Shown: piece by piece, positions 36,343-44,389 of the stretch
Layout: every line of letters begins with the position of its first letter
How positions within the stretch are numbered: position 1 is the stretch's first letter
Assembly: GCA_964503595.1 (NCBI GenBank)
Contig: CAZDAM010000002.1
Coordinates: 1-64,000, forward strand
Direction: 5' to 3'
Length of the DNA: 64,000 nucleotides
Source: CAZDAM01 sp964503595
GTDB taxonomy: Bacteria; Muiribacteriota; UBA6191
Translations under genes and position numbers: made by a program
Notes under the pieces: generated by a model
Seen by the model: the letters and a program-made list of their open reading frames with translations, nothing else
The model's database searches: none
Told to the model about the DNA's origin: nothing

Positions 36343-36867
36343 ATGAAAATCAACACCTCCCGCTTTGGCGAGATTGATGTGCCTGATGAGGACATCATTA
36401 CCTTTCCCTATGGAATTCTGGGATTTGACAAGTCATCCCAGTATGTCATCCTCAATGATCCTGCCACTGAACCTCTCCGATGGCTTCAGAGCATTCAGGA
36501 AGACGATCTGGCCTTCGTGATCATCGACCCCTTGCGCTTCAGGGTCGAATACGAACTCGATCTTTCCGATGAAGATGTCGAAAGTCTGGAACTGACATCC
36601 CCGGAGGAAGCCATCACCTATGCCATTGTGGTTATTCCCAAGAATGAACCCCAACGTATGACGGCCAATCTTCAGGGCCCCATCGTCATCAACGCTGCCA
36701 AAATGGTGGCCAAGCAGGTCATCTCCACAAACCCCCAGCACAGGCTCAAGCATTTCGTCCTCGAAGAAATGCGATCCATGATGCTTGCCCGCAAGAAATC
36801 CGAGCGCCCTGATCTGAAGCTGAACCGCAAACAGCATCCATCGAAAACGGGTCAGGGAGGCGTATAA
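36343..36867 (+). CDS. fliW: Flagellar assembly factor FliW
   Basis: Binds CsrA and flagellin and couples flagellin levels to translation. Family signatures: INTSRFGEIDV, IITFPYGILGFDKSSQYVILN, WLQSIQEDDLAFVI, NLQGPIVINAAKMVAKQVI. 174 aa, slightly longer than the usual 150 through a basic C-terminal tail. AGAGGAGA precedes ATG 36343. Overlaps csrA by one base (TAATG), the standard fliW-csrA pair. Confidence 0.95.
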   Translation: MKINTSRFGEIDVPDEDIITFPYGILGFDKSSQYVILNDPATEPLRWLQSIQEDDLAFVIIDPLRFRVEYELDLSDEDVESLELTSPEEAITYAIVVIPKNEPQRMTANLQGPIVINAAKMVAKQVISTNPQHRLKHFVLEEMRSMMLARKKSERPDLKLNRKQHPSKTGQGGV

Positions 36868-37100
36868 TGCTTGTACTGACTCGTAAAAAGAACCAGAAAA
36901 TCATGATCGGAGACACCATAGAGCTCACGATCGTGGACATTAAGAATGAACAGATCAAAATCGGGGTCAACGCTCCCTCTCACGTCAAGGTCTTCCGCAA
37001 GGAAGTCTATGATGCGATTCAGGAAGAAAACCGCGCCGCTTCACAGGAAGGCATCACTGTAGAAAGCCTGAGAAGCCTCTCGGATCTTTTCAAGGGCTGA
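36867..37100 (+). CDS. csrA: Carbon storage regulator CsrA
   Basis: RNA-binding translational regulator, antagonised by FliW. MLVLTRKKNQKIMIGD, IKIGVNAPSHVKVFRKEVY are nearly canonical. 77 aa with an extra C-terminal tail of about 15 residues beyond the usual 61. Last gene of the unit; a terminator follows 22 bases after the stop. Confidence 0.97.
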   Translation: MLVLTRKKNQKIMIGDTIELTIVDIKNEQIKIGVNAPSHVKVFRKEVYDAIQEENRAASQEGITVESLRSLSDLFKG

Positions 37101-37121
37101 ACCAAATCCCCATCAGCAGAA

Positions 37122-37154
37122 AAGCTGCGCTGCATATGGCAGGGCGGCTTTTTT
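37122..37154 (+). terminator. Terminator after csrA
   Basis: Arms 37122-37133 and 37139-37150 pair over 12 positions with one mismatch and one G-T pair, five-base loop ATATG, followed by six T. Confidence 0.8.
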
Positions 37155-37157
37155 ATC

Positions 37158-37440
37158 TCCTCCTGCTTTGAAACATCAGGCATCCCGCAGATGATTGAAG
37201 AACAGGTGAGTATGGCGGAAGGAATCTGACTTCGGCTCCTCGAGCCTTGATGAACTTTATGGATTCGCGATCTTTATGAACAGCGAGATTATCCATAATC
37301 ACGCTGTCTCCCTGCTTGAGAGAAGGGGCGAGAAAATGACGGACATATTGCCGAAATGAAATCGAACCGGCTGCCCCGGCATGAACTCAATCAGTCTCAT
37401 GGCGGATGTCATTGCAAGCGCAATCCAGTTTCCTCCTGAG
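37158..37440 (-). pseudogene. Remnant of an IS630-type transposase (C-terminal part)
   Basis: On the minus strand one frame reads SVIMDNLAVHKDRES followed by IKFIKARGAEVRFLPPYSP, the DDE region of IS630-family transposases with the second catalytic Asp. The expected DLNPIE after PPYSP is replaced by unrelated residues, so the last catalytic Glu is lost. Upstream the reading continues in another frame (LAMTSAMRLIEF), showing a frameshift. The N-terminal half and inverted repeats are missing. This fills the gap between csrA and the coiled-coil gene. Confidence 0.7.
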
Positions 37441-37495
37441 CTGAGCCCTGTTTTGTAAAGTGCTCCAGATGCTTCAAATGGAAGGAACTTTCAAT

Positions 37496-37533
37496 AAAAA
37501 AAAGGCCAGCCGGCATCCTCATGCTGGCTGGCC
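37496..37533 (-). terminator. Terminator for the 37.5-41.4 kb minus-strand unit
   Basis: Thirteen-bp stem (37504-37516 with 37521-37533, one G-T pair), loop of four, then eight T on the minus strand. Lies 17 bases after the stop of the coiled-coil gene. Confidence 0.85.
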
Positions 37534-37550
37534 TTGTCCAATAAAATTTT

Positions 37551-38330
37551 TCAGGACAGATCGGCATCCTTCACTCCGATAGCCCGGCGCTCCTGGCGCC
37601 ACTGAACAAGATTCCAAAGTGAGTATTTGCGATTGAGTCTTTCAATCAGATATTTCTTATCTTCATTCTGGTTCTTGATGATATGAGTCAGAGTCTCAAT
37701 CTTGCGACGAAGCTCCATATTTTCTTTTTTCAGGATTTCCAGTTCACGAAGGCCCCTCAGCCTTTCAGTTTCCTCACGGGCATTCAGACGTGTTTCAATG
37801 AACTCACGCTGCTCCCTGAGAATTTCCAGAACCTGATTCAAGCTCTCTTCGGAATTCTGGGATGAAACCTTTTTATGCTTCAGAGCGCTCAGATCCTGAT
37901 CTTTCTGAATGCGACCCAGGACATCGGCTGCTGAAAGGATTTTGCGACCATCAGGAAGAATCTCTTCTTTTTCTTCCTTAAGGGTTCCTTTGTGAACGGC
38001 CCACTTCAGACCGCGAGGAGCTGATTTCAGGGGAATTGCACGAGGCGGCTCCCCGATTTCTTCTGACTGCTTTACAAAAGCGTCCGAATTCAGAAGCTCC
38101 TGGGCTCCGGCCTCACGGGCAGCCATCTGTGGGTCCAGTTCAGGCAGCTCCGGGGCTCCCCCAAGGGCTTCTTCGAAAAGCTGGCGCAGGGCCTCAAGGT
38201 GTTCGCTGGAATATTGGAAATGGCCCTCTTTGTCCTTATCCAGATGGAAAACCGTCGCAACGGAGGGTTCGATACGGAGAAATTCTTCTTCATCAATATG
38301 CAGAATGCGAGCGACTTCAGATGCGTTCAT
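37551..38330 (-). CDS. Coiled-coil protein with MerR-like N-terminus
   Basis: 259 aa. The first about 55 residues (ASEVARILHIDEEEFLRIEP, YSSEHLEALRQLF) resemble a MerR-type winged helix, as used by DNA-binding or ParA-linked proteins. The centre is charged; residues about 160-245 form a long coiled coil (LNQVLEILREQREFIETRL, ENMELRRKIETLTHIIKNQ). GGGAG precedes ATG 38330. Could be a transcription factor or a cell-organisation protein; not resolved. Confidence 0.6.
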   Translation of the reverse strand: MNASEVARILHIDEEEFLRIEPSVATVFHLDKDKEGHFQYSSEHLEALRQLFEEALGGAPELPELDPQMAAREAGAQELLNSDAFVKQSEEIGEPPRAIPLKSAPRGLKWAVHKGTLKEEKEEILPDGRKILSAADVLGRIQKDQDLSALKHKKVSSQNSEESLNQVLEILREQREFIETRLNAREETERLRGLRELEILKKENMELRRKIETLTHIIKNQNEDKKYLIERLNRKYSLWNLVQWRQERRAIGVKDADLS

Positions 38331-38404
38331 AGGTACTCCCGGTCAACTTCTCTGGACCCATCGGAACAAAAGGTGGGATATTTGACACTTTTTGTATGAA
38401 TTCG

Positions 38405-40003
38405 TCAGCGCAGGCGCTCTGCGGAATCCTGGAGAAATCTGGAATCCTGATTCAAACGGAGATCGAGCTGGCGACGGAGCTGAATCAAGCTGGCTCTTCC
38501 TTCCTGAATAAGAGCCAAAACCCGGCTCTGGGCTTCAATCAGGGCCTGCTCCTGCTGCTGAAGATTGCGTTTGTCTTCCATCAGAAAAGCCACATTCTCC
38601 GCAGAAATGCTTCCTGACTGCTCCAATAATCGAAGCTTGCGATCCAGATTGTCCTTGTCCCTCTGAATTTTTTCCCGTTCCCGTTCGATTCTTAGAAGAT
38701 CCGACTCCCGCTGGGCAATGAAACGCCGGGTCTGATCCAGCTGACCGCCTTTTGCCAGAAGATTGGTCCGGATATCCTCAGGACTCACTCCCCGACGGGC
38801 GACTTCTTCCCGCAAACGGGCCCGTTCATCCATTACGCGACGGGAATCCGCTTCCAGAAGGTTCTGCCGCCCCTCAATCTTGTCCCCGGAAATTCCCGGA
38901 GGCAGATTCATGGCTCCCCCCATACCGGGAAACAGAGTTGCCGCCTGGCGATCCATTCCCATTGGCAGGACATCCGTCTGGGCAAGAGGAATATCAAGCC
39001 AGTGAGCATAAGTTGTGGTTCTGGGGGTATTTTCTTTGGATGGATCCTTCAAACCCTTCTCTTCCCTCTCTCTCCACTCTTCAGCCCTCGTCTGAATTTC
39101 CATCATGCGGCTCTGTTCCGGATCTACATTCACACTCGTTGAGGGGGGCAGCTGACTCAAAGGCCCCAGAAGAGCCTGCTCCCAGGCATGAATCCTGTTT
39201 TCCAGAGCAAAGCGGGCGGGCTCTTCCGGGTTACCCCGCACAAGCCGTGAAAGTTCTCCCGGTTTCAACAGGTACTGAATGTCTCTTGAGCCATTCAAAA
39301 CTGCCAGAATCCCTTCCAGAGAATAGACCTGCACCACATCCTCCCTCAAAAGCTCTGCATAGGCTCTTTGACCAAGCATCCGGACTCCGGCTCCGGCAAT
39401 ATGAAGCTCTCGACGTGAGGCTGACTCACCGATACTGATATGCATACCTCCGGCAATCAGCTGGGGAATTCGACCCGCAATCAGAACGGAGCGTGGTAGA
39501 AGAAGAAGTTCCAGACCCTCAAGAAACACCTTGGTCAGACCCCTGGGGCCTGTTTCCAGCCGATCTCCCTGAGTCAGAAGAATACTTCCCTGGACAACCC
39601 GGAAATCAAAGACCCCGGGACGGGAGAGACGCACCGGCCAGGCAGCTTCAGCTTTCATCGTCGTATCCGGAACCGGTCCGTTCTGTTGAGAAGTTTCCCC
39701 TCCTGTATCCAGAACCCATTGCCACTGATTCTGCCACCGACTCAGGAGCTGACCATTTCTCAAGGTATAGGTGCGTCCTGGAGCCAGAGTGAAACTCCCC
39801 TGTCCTCCGGCAATGATCCCACCCCGGAAATCATCCGAGGTCTGCCATTCACTTCCATTTTTCAGCCATTCCCTGCTCAGGATTCGACGGGGAGCCTCTC
39901 CGGAAAATATCCAGGCACTTCCTTCCGCCACAATCAGTTCCACAGCAAGGCTGAATCCCGACAGAAACAGAAAGAGACTACAGGCGCAGACGCGTACCCA
40001 CAT
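38405..40003 (-). CDS. Secreted FecR-like protein with C-terminal coiled coil
   Basis: 532 aa with a signal peptide (CACSLFLFLSGFSLAVE). Two regions read like FecR beta-domains (LIVAEGSAWIFSGE..., then FDFRVVQGSILLTQGDRLETG and VQVYSLEGILAVLN), each a sequence of short strands. A low-complexity linker (PLSQLPPSTSVNVDPEQ) leads to a coiled coil over the last about 150 residues (IAQRESDLLRIEREREKIQ). Its start overlaps the barrel gene by 26 bases, so the two are translated together. Function unknown. Confidence 0.6.
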   Translation of the reverse strand: MWVRVCACSLFLFLSGFSLAVELIVAEGSAWIFSGEAPRRILSREWLKNGSEWQTSDDFRGGIIAGGQGSFTLAPGRTYTLRNGQLLSRWQNQWQWVLDTGGETSQQNGPVPDTTMKAEAAWPVRLSRPGVFDFRVVQGSILLTQGDRLETGPRGLTKVFLEGLELLLLPRSVLIAGRIPQLIAGGMHISIGESASRRELHIAGAGVRMLGQRAYAELLREDVVQVYSLEGILAVLNGSRDIQYLLKPGELSRLVRGNPEEPARFALENRIHAWEQALLGPLSQLPPSTSVNVDPEQSRMMEIQTRAEEWREREEKGLKDPSKENTPRTTTYAHWLDIPLAQTDVLPMGMDRQAATLFPGMGGAMNLPPGISGDKIEGRQNLLEADSRRVMDERARLREEVARRGVSPEDIRTNLLAKGGQLDQTRRFIAQRESDLLRIEREREKIQRDKDNLDRKLRLLEQSGSISAENVAFLMEDKRNLQQQEQALIEAQSRVLALIQEGRASLIQLRRQLDLRLNQDSRFLQDSAERLR

Positions 40004-41444
40004 AGGTCAGCCTTTCGTTACGGTCATTGATCGGAAAATTGGGATGACGCTCCTCTTCCTGACGATATCCGGCATTCAGGGAAATATTTTTGCCGGTACG
40101 ATACTCGAACATGATGTCCTGACCATCCAGATCAAAGCTGGAATCAATCGTATTCTCAAAAGCCAGAATTGTACGGGATTCCCTTTCCAGAGTCCCGGTA
40201 ACACTAAAGCGGGGGCGAAAATCCCAGGTTGCACTCAAAACGGCAAAGCTTCGATCTGCATCCGCATAAAGCAGGCGGGAAGAGTCATAGCGCTTTTCTT
40301 CCATTTCATACCAGAGCATGGCCGACCAGTTGGTATCAAAACCCCAGTCAATGCTGGTGCGGGCATTGAACTGCCCAAAATCCCTGGAAGAATCCAGATC
40401 ATAAAAAGTCTTCTGGTATTCCACTTCCTGTCCAATCTGCCAGCCCCCTCTTTGCAGATTCCAGGTAAAGCGCCCTTCTCCCCGCTCATAATCAAGAATA
40501 TCGGAAGGCAGGGACTGCTGGGTATAATCGCGAACGGAATAGCCCCCACCCACACCAAAGCTATGCCCTTCATTCAAGACAAAAAGAGTCTGGGCCATAA
40601 ATCGGTTTTCCAGAAAACTGCGGGCCGCAGAGGTTCTCAGATCCACATCACGCATGCGGTATTCCGCATCAAAATACATCGCACTGGTTTCCCTTACCGT
40701 CTCTTTGTAGGGCTCGGGAATCTCGGGAACATCCACTACACTTGCCGCATAGCCAAAACCGCCGTCCTTGAGAAGCTCTCTTTCGGTATCCGAAAAATGA
40801 CGGCCTATGAAAACTCTCCCCCTTCCCGCGGGAATTACCATCCGGCTTCTGTATCGGGGGGGGGCCACCCGGTAAAAGCTGATGAAAAGCTCCTGAGTGT
40901 CATAGCTGTCCGAGGGACTGAAATCAAAATCCACTTGGTGGCGGGCATAGCCCGCAGCAATCCGGCGAAAGCCATCCAGATGCCTTTCCAGAGCCAGACT
41001 TGCTCCCAAATCATCATAGGCAAAGCTGGTGAATCTCCTGTCATCGTGGGTTTCATATGAAATCTGCCCCCGCAAGAAGGCAGGCCCCATCCAGTGGAGA
41101 AGTCCATCAATGCGTAGATCATTGTCAAGTGATTCATAGCGCCGGGCCAGCTGAAAATCGTCATTCAGCCTGAAAGAAAGGGAATCCGTGATGGATAGAT
41201 CCAGCTTATCTATGCGGCGATACCAGGAAAACCAGGCATCTCCATGCTGCCGAACCCCTTTGACATCCGTTTTGACCGGGATCGTGCGGGTCAGAAAAGC
41301 TGAACGGGTTTCTGATTCCCCGTCCTCCATGAAAATACCCAGAGTACCGCCCAGATAGCCATATTTCCCGATTTCCAGGGCAGGGGCGTCCCTGGCTCCA
41401 ATCAAGGCCAAGCAGAATGCGATAAGAAAAGGACGAAAACCCAT
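39978..41444 (-). CDS. Predicted outer-membrane beta-barrel paired with FecR-like protein
   Basis: 488 aa: signal peptide (LIAFCLALIGARDAPALE), then an almost continuous series of amphipathic strands rich in Tyr, Phe, Trp and Arg (AWFSWYRRIDKLDLSITDSLSFR in part, YFDAEYRMRDVDLRTS, FSVTGTLERESRTI) ending VGTRLRL. About 20 strands could be drawn. No plug or TonB box was seen. A similar arrangement is found at 53.7-56.7 kb. Confidence 0.65.
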   Translation of the reverse strand: MGFRPFLIAFCLALIGARDAPALEIGKYGYLGGTLGIFMEDGESETRSAFLTRTIPVKTDVKGVRQHGDAWFSWYRRIDKLDLSITDSLSFRLNDDFQLARRYESLDNDLRIDGLLHWMGPAFLRGQISYETHDDRRFTSFAYDDLGASLALERHLDGFRRIAAGYARHQVDFDFSPSDSYDTQELFISFYRVAPPRYRSRMVIPAGRGRVFIGRHFSDTERELLKDGGFGYAASVVDVPEIPEPYKETVRETSAMYFDAEYRMRDVDLRTSAARSFLENRFMAQTLFVLNEGHSFGVGGGYSVRDYTQQSLPSDILDYERGEGRFTWNLQRGGWQIGQEVEYQKTFYDLDSSRDFGQFNARTSIDWGFDTNWSAMLWYEMEEKRYDSSRLLYADADRSFAVLSATWDFRPRFSVTGTLERESRTILAFENTIDSSFDLDGQDIMFEYRTGKNISLNAGYRQEEERHPNFPINDRNERLTYVGTRLRL

Positions 41445-41573
41445 GAGATCCCCGAGGATTTTCGACAGTTTTACTCAAAAATTGTAGAAGACTGTATTGA
41501 TTTCCTGAGCAGATGCGTCGATATTAAAGTGGTCACTATGCTATCCTTCGGGCCTGCACGGAGGTATTCAGGA

Positions 41574-41891
41574 ATGAGCAAAACCCGCCCACTCATGAAA
41601 TATCCAACACGACGTGGCTCACGGCGTGAAGTTCGTGAACTGCTCAAGCGCGACATCCTTTTGGGGCCGCGGAAGTCCGGTTGCGACTGGATTCGTTATT
41701 TCAGCCTGGCTCTTGGCGGCATCTCAACGCTATCAGGGCTCATTCTTGGTGTCCGGGCCCTTCTGACTCATCAGTCTGTCGAAGCTGCCGTGAATGCTGT
41801 TCTGCTCTTTCTCTTCGGCATGATCATCACCTACGCCGGAAATCATGATCACTTCGTGACCCGCCAGTTAAGTAACGGCAAGCATCACTAA
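41574..41891 (+). CDS. Small membrane protein with basic N-terminus
   Basis: 105 aa from ATG 41574, with GGAGG 9 bases upstream; the frame itself opens at 41529. Basic, Arg-rich first 40 residues, then two hydrophobic helices (about 47-66 and 74-93). Single gene between two minus-strand units, divergent from the barrel and convergent with mce. No family recognised. Confidence 0.6.
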   Translation: MSKTRPLMKYPTRRGSRREVRELLKRDILLGPRKSGCDWIRYFSLALGGISTLSGLILGVRALLTHQSVEAAVNAVLLFLFGMIITYAGNHDHFVTRQLSNGKHH

Positions 41892-41892
41892 A

Positions 41893-42294
41893 TCAGGCCT
41901 GTTCTGAAATCTCAATCAGATGACCGCAGGTATCCTTGGGGTGGAAAAACATGACCCGGGTTCCGTGGGCTCCATTACGGGGAGATTCATCCAGAGCTCT
42001 TAGTCCTTTACTGGTAAGCTCGGCCGCAGCTTCCTCCAGGTTCTCCACCCGATAGCAGATATGGTGGATTCCTTCACCCCGTCTGGCAATATGCTTTCCA
42101 ATGGCGCAGTCTTCCTCAAGCGGCATCAAAAGTTCAACGGATGCTTCTCCAACAGGGAAAAAAGCAATTTTCACCTTCTCGGGAGGAAATTCCAGAATCG
42201 CTTCCGGTTCAACTCCGAGGATATCCCGGTACAACCGGATCCCGGCTTCCAGATCTTTGACGGCAATTCCCAGATGATCAATTCTCTTCAGCAT
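41893..42294 (-). CDS. mce: Methylmalonyl-CoA epimerase (VOC fold)
   Basis: 133 aa. IDHLGIAVKDLEAGIRLYRDILG, SVELLMPLEED, IHHICYRVENLEEA and HPKDTCGHLIEI contain the metal-binding His, Glu residues of the vicinal-oxygen-chelate epimerase. Interconverts R- and S-methylmalonyl-CoA, linking propionyl-CoA with succinyl-CoA; mutase genes are not in the window. Overlaps the cupin gene by 17 bases, so probably co-transcribed. Confidence 0.92.
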   Translation of the reverse strand: MLKRIDHLGIAVKDLEAGIRLYRDILGVEPEAILEFPPEKVKIAFFPVGEASVELLMPLEEDCAIGKHIARRGEGIHHICYRVENLEEAAAELTSKGLRALDESPRNGAHGTRVMFFHPKDTCGHLIEISEQA

Positions 42295-42589
42295 GAGTAT
42301 CCTTTTCTAAAAACCAGTCCCGGTTGGGCTCGGCAAGCGATGCATCCAAAAGCAGAACTTCACAGAAAGCTTCAATCGTAATGCGAGTCTGTTTGGGGGC
42401 ATGAAACATTTCTCCCCGGCTGCGTTTTAAGCTCAAGCCTTCAAGAGTCACCTGAGCTTCTCCCTCAAGCACCACAAAGCTTCTGGAATGGCGACGATGC
42501 AGAAATGGGCCAAGCTTCTCCCCGGATTTCAGCCTTAAAAGTCCCAAATGATAGCTTTCTGATCGTTTGAGAATTTCCTGATCCATCAT
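42278..42589 (-). CDS. Small cupin-domain protein
   Basis: 103 aa. The double-stranded beta-helix motifs are present: SGEKLGPFLHRRHSRSFVVLEGEAQVTLEG (first box, given in pieces) and GEMFHAPKQTRITIE (second box). Role unknown; could be a sugar-phosphate isomerase relative or a ligand sensor. Tightly packed between the barrel gene and mce. Confidence 0.75.
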   Translation of the reverse strand: MMDQEILKRSESYHLGLLRLKSGEKLGPFLHRRHSRSFVVLEGEAQVTLEGLSLKRSRGEMFHAPKQTRITIEAFCEVLLLDASLAEPNRDWFLEKDTHAEEN

Positions 42590-43348
42590 CTAAAACTGCC
42601 AGCGCAATGCCGCATAGGGACCGTCAATATCAAGATTGATCCTGCCTTCATCGGCCCTGCCATCATCAAAAACCGCGTCGAGTTCCCGGCGGCGATACCC
42701 CATAATAAAAGATCCCAGAGAGTCCGAAGAACGAGCCAGACTGACTCGAAGCGAAACATCAGCTTCCAGATATTCTACGGAATTTCCCGAAATATCCAGG
42801 TTGAAATAGCGAATGTCCCCTCCCAGATGCATTCTTTCATTGACCCTGAACTCAGTCTTTCCTCCAAGATAGGGAAGAGGCAGGGTCTCATCGACATCGG
42901 CTCTCACTCCGGTTGTCACCGAGCGTAAGTCTACCCTGATATCTGCAATCTGAAGGCCCGCGATCAGATCCATGCGCAAGGTTTTCTCTCCCAGTTTGAA
43001 AAAGCGGAAATTCCAGTCAAAAGAGTTCCAGTCAAAATCCAGAAGAACCTGTTCTCCAACTCCAAAAGCCCGGTTATCAAACAGAAAGGCTGACTGAACA
43101 TCAACCCAGGCAGAATAGGCTAAGGGCCTGTATTCGAAGGTGGCGTTATAGCCCAGGAAATGCAGGTTCAGGGAAGCCCCAAAGGAAGTGTCATCGGATT
43201 TACGGAGATGACCACGTCCACCTCCGCCACCAAGGCTTCCCGTCAGCTCCGTATCCCAGATACTCAGAACGGGACGAAGCCCACCCAGGGCAAAACTGCA
43301 GGATGAAGCTGCCAGGGCCAGAACCAGACCGCACCAGATAGTATGCAT
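42590..43348 (-). CDS. Predicted outer-membrane protein (252 aa)
   Basis: Signal peptide (GLVLALAASSCSFALG), Gly-rich stretch GSLGGGGGRG, then amphipathic strands (ASLNLHFLGYNATFEYRPL, LGGDIRYFNLDISG, GSFIMGYRRRELDAV) ending YAALRWQF. About 8-10 strands, so a small barrel. Located 10 bases after fliG in the same direction. Function unknown. Confidence 0.65.
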   Translation of the reverse strand: MHTIWCGLVLALAASSCSFALGGLRPVLSIWDTELTGSLGGGGGRGHLRKSDDTSFGASLNLHFLGYNATFEYRPLAYSAWVDVQSAFLFDNRAFGVGEQVLLDFDWNSFDWNFRFFKLGEKTLRMDLIAGLQIADIRVDLRSVTTGVRADVDETLPLPYLGGKTEFRVNERMHLGGDIRYFNLDISGNSVEYLEADVSLRVSLARSSDSLGSFIMGYRRRELDAVFDDGRADEGRINLDIDGPYAALRWQF

Positions 43349-43358
43349 GCAAACCCTT

Positions 43359-44378
43359 TCAGGTAATCAGTTCGTCTTCGCCACCTCGGGAGATCACCAG
43401 ATCTCCGGCCTCTTCCAGGGTACGAACCACATTGACGATTTTCTGCTGAGCCTCTTCCACGTCCCTGATTCTGACCGGACCCATAAAGGCCATGTCGTCC
43501 TGAAGCATCTGCGCCGCACGTTTGGACATGTTTTTGAGGAATTTCGATTTGACGTCGTCGGAGGAACCCTTGAGAGCAAGCCCCAGATCCTTGGTGTCGA
43601 TTTCCTTGAGAACCCTCTGAATTCCGCGGTCGTCGAGCATGTTGAGATCCTCGAAAACGAACATGCGCTTTTTGATTTCCTCGGCAAGATCCGGATTCTG
43701 GATTTCCAGGTTGTCAATAATGGTTTTCTCAGTACCACGATCGACGATATTAATGATTTCCACCAGAGAGTCCACCCCCCCCACCGTGGTGTAATCGGTA
43801 GACGATACCGTAGAGAGCTTCTTTTCCAGAATGGCTTCCACATCACGGACGATCTCAGGAGAAGTTCTGTCCATAAGAGCCAAACGCTTGGCTGCCTCCA
43901 CCTGAATTTCCGAAGGGAAGCTGGAAAGAATCGCCGCCGCCTTGTCTGGTTGCAGATAGGCCAGAATGAGAGCAATCGTCTGGGGATGCTCACCGGAAAT
44001 GAAGTTCTGAAGATGTTCCGGATCCGCTGCACGAATCAAATCAAAAGGCTGGACCTCAAGAGAGGATGTCAATTTGGAAATGATGCTCTCCGCCATGTCA
44101 TCACCCACTGCTGAACGCAGGAAATCACGGGCTGCGGAAACACCTCCCTGGGTGATGAACTCCTGAGCTTTGAGCATATTATAGAACTCTTCAACCACCA
44201 GATCCCGATCCTCGGGTTCCACCTTGCGAATCTTGGCAATTTCTATGGCAACGGATTCCATCTCTTCTTCGGTCAAAAGCTTCACTACATCCCGTGACAG
44301 ATCCGGCCCCAGAAACATCAGAAAGATGGCCACTTTGATGCGGGCCGTAAGTTCTTTCTTTTTCGTAGGACTTGCCAT
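43359..44378 (-). CDS. fliG: Flagellar motor switch protein FliG
   Basis: Rotor protein of the C-ring that interacts with the stator. EHPQTIALILAYL, AILSSFPSEIQVEAAKRLA and the C-terminal domain LGLALKGSSDDVKSKFLKNMSKRAAQML are diagnostic. 339 aa, normal length. AAGGAAG precedes ATG 44378. No other basal-body genes are adjacent, so in this genome fliG lies outside a flagellar cluster, downstream of lptD. Confidence 0.97.
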   Translation of the reverse strand: MASPTKKKELTARIKVAIFLMFLGPDLSRDVVKLLTEEEMESVAIEIAKIRKVEPEDRDLVVEEFYNMLKAQEFITQGGVSAARDFLRSAVGDDMAESIISKLTSSLEVQPFDLIRAADPEHLQNFISGEHPQTIALILAYLQPDKAAAILSSFPSEIQVEAAKRLALMDRTSPEIVRDVEAILEKKLSTVSSTDYTTVGGVDSLVEIINIVDRGTEKTIIDNLEIQNPDLAEEIKKRMFVFEDLNMLDDRGIQRVLKEIDTKDLGLALKGSSDDVKSKFLKNMSKRAAQMLQDDMAFMGPVRIRDVEEAQQKIVNVVRTLEEAGDLVISRGGEDELIT

Positions 44379-44389
44379 AGATTTCTTCC

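Noticed and set aside
39771..41060. 429-codon plus-strand frame opposite the barrel gene
   Set aside because: Antisense to a gene with signal peptide and barrel pattern; no motif of its own.
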